Virus record (IMG/VR): IMGVR_UViG_3300032116_000713
Location: 1-34,770 of that record
Strand: one strand, 5' to 3'
DNA length: 34,770 nucleotides
DNA from: a virus
Of this stretch, positions 26,166-34,656 are shown one piece after another. The stretch's first letter is position 1. Each line of letters starts with the position of its first letter. Made by a program: the position numbers and the translations under genes. The notes below the pieces were generated by a model. It had not been told where the DNA came from, did not search any database, and was given only the letters and a program-made list of their open reading frames with translations.

Positions 26166-26546
26166 TTATGTGGCTGCTAAACTATTACTATCGCGATCAA
26201 ATTGTATTGCTAGTACATCACTGAGATTGTCGGGCAGGAAAGTTAGTTCAATTTGAATTTGTAGGCCATATTCGAATTGATCAACCAGCACATTATCTAC
26301 TCTCAATCTTGGATCATAGCTGACGACACGTTGAATATCAGCAACTACAAGTGCTTTGACATCTGCAGTTAAGGGTTCGAATAGTACATTCCAAATTATG
26401 CTGCCAAAATTTGGATTCATTAATTTTTCACCTTTTCTAATAGAAAAAGTGTTAAGTAAATCACGTTTTATCAATTCCAAATCAGTTAATCTGAATTTTT
26501 TGTATTGATTTATAGTGCTGAAACCTCGGTATCTAGTAATGGCCAT
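26166..26546 (-). CDS. gp25: Baseplate wedge protein gp25 (GPW/gp25 family), 126 aa
   Basis: gp25 is the wedge protein that links the baseplate to the first sheath ring in contractile tails. The protein starts MAITRYRGFSTINQYKKFRL. It continues with 'LELIKRDLLNTFSIRKGEKL', 'MNPNFGSIIWNVLFEPL' and an amphipathic helix leading to 'SYDPRLRV'. This is the GPW/gp25 signature, with DPR in place of the usual EPR. Its length is close to T4 gp25 (132 aa). The ATG at 26546-26544 is preferred: it gives the expected N-terminus and lies 13 nt after the preceding stop. An in-frame TTG at 26630 would add 28 unrelated residues overlapping the upstream gene. No clear Shine-Dalgarno is visible, so coupling to the upstream gene is likely. 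Confidence 0.9.
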   Translation of the reverse strand: MAITRYRGFSTINQYKKFRLTDLELIKRDLLNTFSIRKGEKLMNPNFGSIIWNVLFEPLTADVKALVVADIQRVVSYDPRLRVDNVLVDQFEYGLQIQIELTFLPDNLSDVLAIQFDRDSNSLAAT

Positions 26547-26559
26547 AAATGTATTTATT

Positions 26560-29184
26560 TTACGCTGTGAAGGAAAAAGTTCCAGTGTTTGTATAAGTAT
26601 GTAACCAAAATGTTGTTGGGCCCGACACAAATGAAGTTACTGTACCGCCTGAACCACGTTGAGTTGTACTTGCATAATAGATTATAACTACTCCGCTACC
26701 ACCGGCACCGCCTGCTGATCCTGGTTCAGAGGTGTAACCGCCACCACCGCCGCCACCACCAGTATTGCTAACGCCGGACCCTCCTACCGTAGAATTACCA
26801 CCTGTAGTAATACCATCACCACCACCGCCTATTCCCCCTACTCCTCTTACAGGTCCGTTGAATGCGCTACCACCGCCACCAGCTCCTACGTAATACGCTC
26901 CGCCTGAGAAAGATCCCACAGTTGAGCCCGGAATGGGATTAGTAATACCAATACCACCATTTCCGCTGGCTAAACCGGTTGCACCAGCAGCACCAGCTCC
27001 ACCACCGCCGCCTGAACGGTCGGCACCACCTCCGCTGGATCCTCCAGCATTTCCATAACCAATTGCTATGCCTGAGCTTGTTTGTGTTGCTGAACCTCCG
27101 GCGGCGCTAGGACTAGATCCTGCACGACCACCACCACCGCCTGATCCCCCAGCTTTACCTACACGCTGGTCTGTACCGGCTCCTCCTCCGCCGCCTTGAG
27201 CAATGAATCCAAATACGCTGGAATCTCCCCCGTTAGTTCCATCTACTGCGAGGCTGCCGGCTGGACCATTACCACCAGGACCTCCAGCACCTACTATCAC
27301 GGTGTAGGTTGTACTAAGGGTTACTGGTTGCGACAATCCGCCTATCATGACGCCGCCACCTCCACCGCCGCCTCCAATACGGCCTCCACCCCCACCTCCT
27401 CCGGCAACAATAACGAATCCAACCGAATAATTAGCACTTGCAATTGTTACCCATGCTCCGCCTACATAGACTTCAACTGATCCACCATTAATTGAAGTGT
27501 TGTACCTAATCATACCATTAACCAATGTGCCTGGTCTTTCTCCAGTGGTGCCGCCGGGCAGAGTCCAAGCACCGGTACCCGACACAGTTGACCCGGCACT
27601 TAGATAGGCTGCGACATTAACATTACTGTAAGGATCGCTGCTAAATGATTGTCCGTTTCCAACCCAACGAACTCCTTCGGTTACGTAGGTTACATTTGAA
27701 AAAACATTGCCAAGTATTAGGTTAGCACGTTGTGCAACATTTCCCGCTAAAATAATACTTCCACCGGCTTCGTTAGTAATAACTACGTTTGATTGATTAG
27801 TGCTAATGTTAGCATTACCTAAATTAATAGACGAACCCGAAAGCCATAAATCTTGAAATCTATTTGTAGTATTTCCCAAATTGAAAACTACGTTTTGTCC
27901 TGGAATTATGTTTCCGTTAATAATTAAATTACCAGTAGAAGCAGTGATGTTACCAGTGGTTATAATGTTCCCACTGGTAATAATATTATTACTAGCTATA
28001 ATATTACCGCTAACAGTTAGATTGCCTTCAACCGAAGCATTAATGCTGGTGCCAATTACAACACTAGGGGCAACTGGTGGTGTTAAAACTTGTGTTATTG
28101 GGACTATAACTTCGCCCGGTGTATCTCCACCTATTACATCAGCACCAAGTGTGGCTATAGCGTATCTACCTGCATTAAAATAGATATGTCCCGGACGACC
28201 TTGACTATCTACAGTTTGTCCTGTATTTCTCCATACATTAGCTCTATGACCAACTGAATAGTTTTCAACATTGATTGTGCCATCGCTATTGATTATGTTC
28301 TGAGCTAGATTTGGATTGCCAAAATCTTGGTACTGATATGCCAATGCCAACATTCCAGCTACTACGTCTCGAGTGTCTCCTACTCGTATAGCTTTACTTC
28401 TTATTAGCTCGATATATTTTTCTTCTATATAATTTTTTTGAATTAAATCTTGTATATAAGTTGCTGACAAAAATACATCATTGCTATCTATACCATCTTT
28501 GCCTGTCCATGCGCCGTTGGCCTGTAAATAACCGGCATTGGTCAGAAGAGTTTGTGAAGCTTGATACTTGCCAAGTTTTAATGGATTAACAAAAAATCTT
28601 ACAGTACCTGTAACTGTGTTATTACTAGCTAAAATAATTTGATTATTTGAAGCACTGGCGGTACCTGTGCCAGTACCTGCTGTGTTAGCAATAAACACAT
28701 TACCAATTACATTTTGACCTCCAACTGCACCAAAGTCTGTATCGCCTACACTGGTTACAGTATATGTACATCCCACAACAAAATTACCAGCAACTATATT
28801 GCCACCAACAGATTTGCCTACTATCAATGTGTTATTGCCAAAACTTCCGTTGCTACCTACAGTTAAATTTGCCACTGATCCAATCTTGATATTTGTGTTA
28901 TCTAGATTAGATATGGTCACTTGAGTTTGCCCGGCTGTAACGTTACCAACAAACACACCCTGTTGAGGATTTCCAACTGTGACTAATGTTGAATTTGAAT
29001 TACTTTCTAGTTCTCCAAGTTGAACCAATAAGCACTTGATATCAAATCTACTTAACGTAGGTATTCCGGATTGAAATTGGCTAAGATTAATACCCACAGG
29101 AGCATTAACGTTAGCCAACAGTGCTCTAGGAGCCGGACTAACCACTGAATAATTTGCTGCTAGTTCTATACCTACATTGCTCAT
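26560..29184 (-). CDS. Lysozyme-like module fused to fibre shaft and glycine-rich tip, 874 aa
   Basis: Three regions can be seen. (1) Residues ~45-350 resemble the lysozyme/transglycosylase-like domains of tail proteins: 'LLVQLGELESNSN' (E58/E60 candidate acids), 'KLGKYQASQTLLTNAGY' (203-219), 'WTGKDGIDSNDVFL' (226-239), 'VAGMLALAYQ' and 'WRNTGQTVDSQG...YFNAGRYA'. Between the first two motifs about 130 residues are inserted (72-203), containing a GTGTGT module. (2) Residues ~380-545 are a fibre shaft with 'GNI' repeats and 'NLGNTTNRFQDLWLSGSSI'. (3) Residues ~588-874 are a glycine-rich domain ending 'WLHTYTNTGTFSFTA', like adhesin tips. The gene overlaps gp5 by 4 nt (ATGA), so production is coupled to the hub. 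Cell-wall digestion plus receptor or surface binding is inferred; catalytic activity is uncertain. Confidence 0.65.
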   Translation of the reverse strand: MSNVGIELAANYSVVSPAPRALLANVNAPVGINLSQFQSGIPTLSRFDIKCLLVQLGELESNSNSTLVTVGNPQQGVFVGNVTAGQTQVTISNLDNTNIKIGSVANLTVGSNGSFGNNTLIVGKSVGGNIVAGNFVVGCTYTVTSVGDTDFGAVGGQNVIGNVFIANTAGTGTGTASASNNQIILASNNTVTGTVRFFVNPLKLGKYQASQTLLTNAGYLQANGAWTGKDGIDSNDVFLSATYIQDLIQKNYIEEKYIELIRSKAIRVGDTRDVVAGMLALAYQYQDFGNPNLAQNIINSDGTINVENYSVGHRANVWRNTGQTVDSQGRPGHIYFNAGRYAIATLGADVIGGDTPGEVIVPITQVLTPPVAPSVVIGTSINASVEGNLTVSGNIIASNNIITSGNIITTGNITASTGNLIINGNIIPGQNVVFNLGNTTNRFQDLWLSGSSINLGNANISTNQSNVVITNEAGGSIILAGNVAQRANLILGNVFSNVTYVTEGVRWVGNGQSFSSDPYSNVNVAAYLSAGSTVSGTGAWTLPGGTTGERPGTLVNGMIRYNTSINGGSVEVYVGGAWVTIASANYSVGFVIVAGGGGGGGRIGGGGGGGGVMIGGLSQPVTLSTTYTVIVGAGGPGGNGPAGSLAVDGTNGGDSSVFGFIAQGGGGGAGTDQRVGKAGGSGGGGGRAGSSPSAAGGSATQTSSGIAIGYGNAGGSSGGGADRSGGGGGAGAAGATGLASGNGGIGITNPIPGSTVGSFSGGAYYVGAGGGGSAFNGPVRGVGGIGGGGDGITTGGNSTVGGSGVSNTGGGGGGGGYTSEPGSAGGAGGSGVVIIYYASTTQRGSGGTVTSFVSGPTTFWLHTYTNTGTFSFTA
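28650..28795 (-). repeat. GTGTGT module, copy in the 874-aa protein (residues ~130-178)
   Basis: This segment encodes VGCTYTVTSVGDTDFGAVGG followed by 'IGNVFIANTAGTGTGTASAS'. It is nested between 'LTVGSNGSFGNNTLIVGKSV' and 'NNQIILASNNTVTGTV'. Those flanks look like the two halves of another small beta-domain, itself inserted in the lysozyme-like region. Confidence 0.65.
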
Positions 29185-30677
29185 GTGGTTGATCCTGGAG
29201 TTTGAGGTGATGGCTCTACTACTGTGCCATCATTTTTCTTTAATTGACCTGATTGTCTTGTCCAAGGTTCATGCGTTGGTGCATAAGGTGATAAACTCTC
29301 AAATGTTTCATCTGACGGTTCCCATAATTTTTTATCAGTGTTGTAACTAACATTTGCTTGTTTATAGAATTCCAAAGGTTGATTTGTAAGAGGTAACTCA
29401 GGGTCATATGTGTTTAGATAAATGTTTCTTCCTTTCAACACAATGTCTCCAGAAGTTTTCCATCCTCCGGTAACCGCTTCCATCAATAGTGTAGTACCAC
29501 TTTTAAGTCCAATATTACCTGCATTCATTGATATATTTTTGTCAGCTGAAAGTTGATAACTTTGTGTTTCATTAATAAATTGCTTGGCTGCAAAAATTTT
29601 CAGTTCATTACCACTGTGAATGTTTATGTTGTTGTCGGCATGAAAATTAATATCTTGTTGCGCACGTATGCTCACATTACTATTACTAAAAATATTGACA
29701 CTACCATCAGGTGTTAATTCTACCCAACTGGTTCCAAGACTATTGCTGATATACATGATATTTTCAGTATCATGCATTAATATCTGATGACCTCCGCTGC
29801 TTCGTAATCTTGTGAGCCTACTTTTTCCAAAAATATCGCCATCGTCCATCACAAGCGAATGACCACCTTTTCTATTTGGAAACTGCTGAACTGTAGCAAC
29901 TGTTAATTTGTCTTCCTTTAATAAAGTTTCAAGATTAGGAAACTCTGCGGTATCGGGGATGCTGCGCCCAGGGCTACTTAAACCAATTACTTGACTGGGG
30001 GTTTCCCTTTGACTGCTACTAGTTACTGTACCGCGTATAGGATCTTTGTCTAAACCTTGCTCTAGCACTATGTTGGCTTGATAGGTATGAACTACCTTGG
30101 GCAGTTCAAAAAACTTAGGGTCTGTGTCACTCTTTTGATTTTGTGCCACCAATTCTGAAGTTGGCAAATAGCTGTCACTTGAGATTCTACCTGCACCAAA
30201 TAAGGGATCTTCGTTAATCTTTGTAGTACCAATATTTTCGCCATCGGGTCTAGCAATAGCAGGAACCATACCTGTAGTGGGAAGATTAGGAACGCATGCG
30301 AACCAAAAACCTTGATTGGGATCGCCCATGACAAATGTAATCAACACATGATTACCAATATCAGGTGGCACTGCCCAAAAGCCGTAAGTCTGTTGTGATA
30401 TGTTGAAATTTTTTGTATCATCGCCGTTTAGTCCCAGCGTACTTCCAAAGAAAGGACTGGCATATCTTACTATAAACCATTTGTCTGCATCATTTTCATC
30501 ACCACCAATGGCCGGTACCCAAACTGCCAAACGACCTGCTCTGGCAGGATCAGCATTATTTTTAATAATACCTATGAAAGGACCGGGATCAAATTTGACG
30601 CCAGATACTGCATTATAATAACCCGAGGTGCCTGCCCAATCAGGAATTCTTCCTTGACTTGATTTATTTTGTGCCAT
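29181..30677 (-). CDS. gp5: Baseplate hub/central spike protein gp5-like, without visible lysozyme domain, 498 aa
   Basis: gp5 forms the trimeric membrane-piercing spike below the hub in T4. Residues ~30-150 match the gp5 OB-fold domain: 'GPFIGIIKNNADPARAGRLA', 'VWVPAIGG', 'WFIVRYASPFFGSTLG' and 'GNHVLITFVMGDPNQGFWFA'. Residues ~320-430 are a run of short beta repeats (GSVNIFSNSNVSI, QDINFHADNNINIHSGNELK, KNISMNAGNIGL) typical of the gp5 C-terminal/VgrG-type beta-helix spike. The T4 lysozyme domain that lies between these parts in T4 gp5 (575 aa) is not recognisable; instead there is a linker with 'GHSLVMDDGDIFGKSRLTRLRS' and 'GGHQILMHDTENI'. The start overlaps the stop of the hub-like gene by 1 nt (TAATG), and the end overlaps the lysozyme-like gene by 4 nt. 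Confidence 0.8.
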   Translation of the reverse strand: MAQNKSSQGRIPDWAGTSGYYNAVSGVKFDPGPFIGIIKNNADPARAGRLAVWVPAIGGDENDADKWFIVRYASPFFGSTLGLNGDDTKNFNISQQTYGFWAVPPDIGNHVLITFVMGDPNQGFWFACVPNLPTTGMVPAIARPDGENIGTTKINEDPLFGAGRISSDSYLPTSELVAQNQKSDTDPKFFELPKVVHTYQANIVLEQGLDKDPIRGTVTSSSQRETPSQVIGLSSPGRSIPDTAEFPNLETLLKEDKLTVATVQQFPNRKGGHSLVMDDGDIFGKSRLTRLRSSGGHQILMHDTENIMYISNSLGTSWVELTPDGSVNIFSNSNVSIRAQQDINFHADNNINIHSGNELKIFAAKQFINETQSYQLSADKNISMNAGNIGLKSGTTLLMEAVTGGWKTSGDIVLKGRNIYLNTYDPELPLTNQPLEFYKQANVSYNTDKKLWEPSDETFESLSPYAPTHEPWTRQSGQLKKNDGTVVEPSPQTPGSTT

Positions 30678-33271
30678 TATTGATTAGCTCCAGGATACAC
30701 AGGAGTAGGGTTGGATACAAAATCTTCACCCCTGGTATTAGTTTGATAAAGTTTACCGCGCCACTCAAATACACCACCCGGTCGATTACCGAAGTCTCTC
30801 CTTGCTTGAGCAAATGCTTGATCAAATGTAAGTGGAGTATTTGGACTGCCTACGTCACTAGGCTGATTGGCTACAATTGGCGGTGGCTCAATAGGAGCCG
30901 CTGCAGAAATAGGCGGATTTGATGGTATAACTGGTCTGGCAAAAATATCAAGTTTTGCTTCGGCATCGCCACTTGCGGAAGGGTTATTTATAATTCTATT
31001 GCTATTACCAGCAGGCGCAGCCGGTGGATCAAGTGCGTCGGGTATTCTAACTATATCCAATGTTTGTGTAAATTGACCGCGACTGAATTCACTATTAACA
31101 GTTAAAACTTTATAAATTCCAGAAAACGTTCCATTGGTCGTACGTCCATTCATTAGAATGTCCTGTTTATTGACTATACCAATGCTATCATTAATATCAA
31201 CTGCATTTTTTACGTTCAATTCTATATACACTTGTTCCGCATCAAACAGAATTTGGCCGTTTTGGCCTATTGGCTTCTTTGAAATATTACTGATTCTATT
31301 AGAAATAAAGTCGGCATATTCATCAGGACTACCAGGATTATAGAAAATATCGTCTTGTTTAATAAACGCAGGATCCCCTATAATTTGAAGTTTAATATTT
31401 AATGCATCGCCGCGCTGTCTGGTATAAATGCTGGTTTTTAAATCTGCTGTAACTTGATCATCAGGATCAGTAGCTTTGGATGTGGCCAATGACTGTCTAT
31501 TTGATCCAGCAAATGCTTTACTAACCGGTGGGTTATTAGTAGCTTTACCAGTTTGTTGATATGTATCTTTTCTTTTGTCTATATCCTCAAAATCTGTGTC
31601 GGCATGAGTGGCCACACGTTCAACCTGCTCGCCTTTTGTAGTAATTAATGTATAAAAGGATGTGTCAAAATCAATATCTAATTTAATAATGTCTTGATTA
31701 AGACCAGTATAAAGATAATTGTATTTTCTAACAACATTATCTTTTACGTTACTAGAATTTATTTGTACGAAATTTGGGTGATATGTGTTAGCTGTCTCAT
31801 AAGGCAGTATTGAATACAATACGGTTTTACTATAGTTATTGGTACTTGCATCAAAATCGTTTAACACCACAGTTGGAAGTATTTTAAACCAATTCAACGT
31901 ACCCGACGAAGCTTGTGTTTCCGATCTATTAGTATTCCCATTATATTCATTGGCAGCATTGGTTTGATTTTGCTGCGTGCCACGATTTTTTAATTGTTTT
32001 TTGATATATTCACTTCTACCTATTACCATATCAATTACATCAATAATACTAGTGCCTTCTCTCAATGTAAAATTTTGTTTCTTTTTAAAACCAGTGCTAT
32101 CAGGTTTATTAACCGCAGTATCAGTAGATTGCATTCCTACATCGGTAGTAGAGCTGTCAAATTCATTTACGATTAATGCTTTTGCTATTTTATCGTCTGG
32201 AATATTAAAGGCAATTTTAACAGGAATTTGATCAGCTAATTTTTTTTGTTTAACTAAACTTTCCATGTAAGTGTTATATGCTGCTGCTAGATTTTTTACG
32301 CTATAAATGATACCTTGCTTTAAAGCACGTCTTTCATTAGCAATTTGTTCTTCTGTTGGTTTTCTATTCACCCAAAAATATGTGTCAGGCCTGTTTGATG
32401 TAATTTTTTGTATTTCAGATTCAATTCGTTCTTCATCAGCCTTGACTTGATCTGAGAACAGTTTAACCGTTTCTTCATTGTTTTCGCCACTGAAAAATTC
32501 TCCCACAGTGCTAGCAACAACATTAATTGGTACTGGCAAAGAAGCAGTTGTAATTTCAAACGCAGTATGATTGTATGGAATAGCTCTGACTGCATAGGTA
32601 GTCCCGCTGCCAGTGGGTTTGATTTTCATTTCTATCAATTTGATTGCTATTTTTTTAGTTACAATGACATTACTTGATGTTGGTCCCTCTAATTCTGCTG
32701 ACTGTGATGGTTCTTGTAACAAATCTACTTGTAACAAATACGGTTGCGACATGTAGTTAGTGGCAGCATCCTCTGATGTTTCGCAAGCACTTAACAATCT
32801 ATCAAGCAAACTTAATCCATAAGGTTCAGTAATAGTGAAACCTATCCCGACAGCGTTAGATGCTTTTGTTTTAGCATTTAATCCAACTACTGTATCTATT
32901 GATAAATTATCAATGAAAAAATCTGTTTGAAAATCAGGATGTCTGGTGGTGACATTATAATTTGCCGATCCGGTTCTAGTTTCTTGTGCTACTAAATCTC
33001 CCATAGTGGTATTGAACCCGCCACCACTACTGATAAGAGAATACTTTGGTACAAAAGTTTTTGGACTAGCACACAGTTGATTGTAATCCTTTGAAGTTAG
33101 AAAAAATAAAGTTATTCTATAAGTGTAACTAGCAACCTTGTGTAGAATATTTTCACGTTCAATATCTTCATACAACACTTCATTAGGTAAATTGCCTGAA
33201 ACGTTTGCACCTGTTACTGAATTATTTTGATTGGTAACTGCGCCTTCGACGAAGTCGGATTCTGAAGCCAT
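30677..33271 (-). CDS. Large baseplate hub-like protein (gp27-position), 864 aa
   Basis: The gene lies directly before gp5 with a 1-nt overlap, where a hub partner is expected. T4 gp27 (391 aa) is the torus that holds gp5. Visible segments: 'VASYTYRITLFFLTSKDYNQ' (about 42-61), 'FFIDNLSIDTVVGLNAKTKA', 'LREGTSIIDVIDMVIGRSEY' (about 400), 'LKLQIIGDPAFIKQDDIFYN'-type text (about 640-660), 'GIYKVLTVNSEFSRGQFTQT', then a proline/alanine-rich linker (about 740-830) and a C-terminal 'GGVFEWRGKLYQTNTRGEDF'. The 'GDP..IKQDDIFY' and final 'F.WRGK.Y.T' patterns recur in hub proteins of large myophages as I recall them. No direct gp27 similarity can be shown by eye. TTAGGAG upstream of the ATG is a good ribosome binding site. 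Hub assignment is inference from context. Confidence 0.6.
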   Translation of the reverse strand: MASESDFVEGAVTNQNNSVTGANVSGNLPNEVLYEDIERENILHKVASYTYRITLFFLTSKDYNQLCASPKTFVPKYSLISSGGGFNTTMGDLVAQETRTGSANYNVTTRHPDFQTDFFIDNLSIDTVVGLNAKTKASNAVGIGFTITEPYGLSLLDRLLSACETSEDAATNYMSQPYLLQVDLLQEPSQSAELEGPTSSNVIVTKKIAIKLIEMKIKPTGSGTTYAVRAIPYNHTAFEITTASLPVPINVVASTVGEFFSGENNEETVKLFSDQVKADEERIESEIQKITSNRPDTYFWVNRKPTEEQIANERRALKQGIIYSVKNLAAAYNTYMESLVKQKKLADQIPVKIAFNIPDDKIAKALIVNEFDSSTTDVGMQSTDTAVNKPDSTGFKKKQNFTLREGTSIIDVIDMVIGRSEYIKKQLKNRGTQQNQTNAANEYNGNTNRSETQASSGTLNWFKILPTVVLNDFDASTNNYSKTVLYSILPYETANTYHPNFVQINSSNVKDNVVRKYNYLYTGLNQDIIKLDIDFDTSFYTLITTKGEQVERVATHADTDFEDIDKRKDTYQQTGKATNNPPVSKAFAGSNRQSLATSKATDPDDQVTADLKTSIYTRQRGDALNIKLQIIGDPAFIKQDDIFYNPGSPDEYADFISNRISNISKKPIGQNGQILFDAEQVYIELNVKNAVDINDSIGIVNKQDILMNGRTTNGTFSGIYKVLTVNSEFSRGQFTQTLDIVRIPDALDPPAAPAGNSNRIINNPSASGDAEAKLDIFARPVIPSNPPISAAAPIEPPPIVANQPSDVGSPNTPLTFDQAFAQARRDFGNRPGGVFEWRGKLYQTNTRGEDFVSNPTPVYPGANQ
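30985..30992 (-). promoter_or_regulatory. Exact TATAAATA inside the hub-like gene
   Basis: The minus strand carries a perfect T4 late promoter octamer about 310 nt upstream of the gp5 start, inside the codons for R-I-I-N-N in the linker of the 864-aa protein. It could boost gp5 and the downstream genes. In AT-rich DNA a chance match is quite possible. Confidence 0.25.
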
Positions 33272-33274
33272 CTA

Positions 33275-33577
33275 TCAAACTCCTAAATCTTGTTTGAGAG
33301 TATCTAATTTAGGAATGTAAATTCTTGTACCTGCTATGAAGTCTCTTAACGGATCTACTAACACATTAGGATTCCGTTGTGCAAACACCCACCATAAAGA
33401 ACTAGTGCCATATAAATCTGCTGCCAGTAAGTCCGGTCTATATTCATAAACACTATCAATTTCATAAAGAACATCATCGGTTCTTTTAGTAAAAGGCCTA
33501 GGTGTCATTACATCTAAAAATTTACCAAATGTTTTTGTTTGATAGTATGGGCTAGTAATACTGTATTGTGCAGCCAT
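33275..33577 (-). CDS. gp53: Baseplate wedge protein gp53-like, 100 aa
   Basis: gp53 sits in the baseplate inner wedge in T4 and holds neighbouring wedges together. The protein shows the conserved core of this family: 'VYEYRPDLLAADLYGTSSLW' at about 43-62, followed by 'WVFAQRNPNVLVDPLRDF' and 'AGTRIYIPKLDTL', a LysM-like end. It also has an N-terminal 'YYQTKTFGKFLDV'. It is about half the length of T4 gp53 (196 aa), as expected for a minimal version. The ATG overlaps the stop of the upstream gene by 1 nt (TAATG), with GGAGG about 11 nt before it. The next gene begins 3 nt after its stop. Gene order (cap candidate, gp53, hub candidate, gp5) supports the assignment. Confidence 0.8.
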   Translation of the reverse strand: MAAQYSITSPYYQTKTFGKFLDVMTPRPFTKRTDDVLYEIDSVYEYRPDLLAADLYGTSSLWWVFAQRNPNVLVDPLRDFIAGTRIYIPKLDTLKQDLGV

Positions 33578-34623
33578 TATAGGAATCCTCCGGTTAATGC
33601 ACTGTTTTTGCCTACTATGAGCTCACCTCGAGCAAATTTATCAAAACTCCATGAAAAAGCTTGCGATCTGCTGACCACAGGTTGCAAAGTCAAATTAAAT
33701 GTACTGGCAGTAGGCACTCGATTAAACGCTGTATTAATTGTTTGGGAAACTATTTCACTACCTGCATTGGTTCCGCTTATTACTGGCAATGTAATACCAG
33801 GGCCTCGTGCGCCATTGGAAAGCAATGCTCCCGGTGCAGTTGTACTCTGTATATTAGTACTTACTGATTGTGGAGTATTTACTTCTAAATAATCAACATC
33901 ATTAGGCATGGTATGACTAAAGCTTGTAACTACACAAGCCACATGTGGTAAATAATGTTGTCCATAACCGTCAAGATAAACTATAGGGGGCGGACTACCT
34001 GGGTAGCTAGCACTAGAACCATAAAACATTTTTGTAGCCGCTCTAAAAAAATATAAACCTGCCAAGAAGTACCGTGCTTCATCTATGTTTTGTACAGTAA
34101 AATCACCGCTTATGTTTATGGCCGAAACAGCACTAGATTCATAAAAATATTGTGCATAATTGCTGTGTGTAAGAGGAACGGTTTGATAGTTTGCACTGTG
34201 TGTGATAGTAACATTTGGCACATAGGGAAAAATAAAACCATCAGTTTGTTTTAAAGGTGCAACTAAACCAGCAGTATTACCAGATGCATTAGGATCCCAA
34301 TATAAAATTTTACTAGAAGGACTTACACTGATACGCACTCTCCAATCGTTGCCCGAGTCGGTACCGGCACCAAACTGTACAGAAGGCTCCTGTGAGTTAG
34401 CTTTGACACTGCCTGGCAAAAAACCTGCTTTGAGCAATCTGCTGTCTTTGGGATCTATACTGCCAGGCAAAGTAATTTGGTTACCGTTCTGCGGTAAAAA
34501 ATTATTAAAAATTCCAGCTCCAGCATTAGCCAAACGCTTACCAGCTTCGGCTATGTTTTCCTGTACTGTGCCAACACTTCCAAAACCACCACGGGCAAAA
34601 CCACCACCATTTACTACTGCCAT
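33577..34623 (-). CDS. Candidate tail-tube cap/baseplate protein (gp48/gp54-like), 348 aa
   Basis: The first gene of the leftward structural run. The core (about 90-245) has 'DWRVRISVSPSSKILYWDPN', 'GFIFPYVPNVTITHSANYQT', 'LTHSNYAQYFYESSAVSAIN', 'FRAATKMFYG', 'PPPIVYLDGYGQHYLPHV' and 'VTSFSHTMPNDVDYLEV'. From memory, this series marks a conserved marine T4-like virion protein encoded just before gp53. The length agrees with T4 gp48 (364 aa) and gp54 (320 aa), the proteins that cap the baseplate and start tube assembly, but similarity to either cannot be proven by eye. The first ~40 residues are glycine/alanine-rich. Upstream are AGAGGAA as ribosome binding site and a late-type promoter motif 25 nt before the ATG. 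Confidence 0.65.
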   Translation of the reverse strand: MAVVNGGGFARGGFGSVGTVQENIAEAGKRLANAGAGIFNNFLPQNGNQITLPGSIDPKDSRLLKAGFLPGSVKANSQEPSVQFGAGTDSGNDWRVRISVSPSSKILYWDPNASGNTAGLVAPLKQTDGFIFPYVPNVTITHSANYQTVPLTHSNYAQYFYESSAVSAINISGDFTVQNIDEARYFLAGLYFFRAATKMFYGSSASYPGSPPPIVYLDGYGQHYLPHVACVVTSFSHTMPNDVDYLEVNTPQSVSTNIQSTTAPGALLSNGARGPGITLPVISGTNAGSEIVSQTINTAFNRVPTASTFNLTLQPVVSRSQAFSWSFDKFARGELIVGKNSALTGGFL

Positions 34624-34648
34624 AATTAAATTCCTCTTGCTTTTTTAT

Positions 34649-34656
34649 TATTTATT
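34649..34656 (-). promoter_or_regulatory. T4-type late promoter motif AATAAATA
   Basis: AATAAATA on the minus strand matches TATAAATA at 7 of 8 positions and lies 25 nt upstream of the ATG of the 348-aa gene, with AGAGGAA between. It sits in the 65-nt gap between divergent genes and would start the whole leftward baseplate transcript. Confidence 0.5.

Noticed and set aside
26552-26559. AATAAATA late-type motif just before gp25
   Set aside because: It lies only 5 nt before the ATG and next to the upstream stop codon; a transcript from it would have virtually no leader, so it is probably chance.
26547-26630. TTG-initiated 28-residue extension of gp25
   Set aside because: The extension overlaps the preceding gene and is unlike gp25 N-termini; the internal ATG gives the family-typical start.
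27196-28183. Plus-strand open frames of 94-100 aa opposite the 874-aa gene
   Set aside because: Low-complexity shadows of a real minus-strand gene, without initiation signals or recognisable products.
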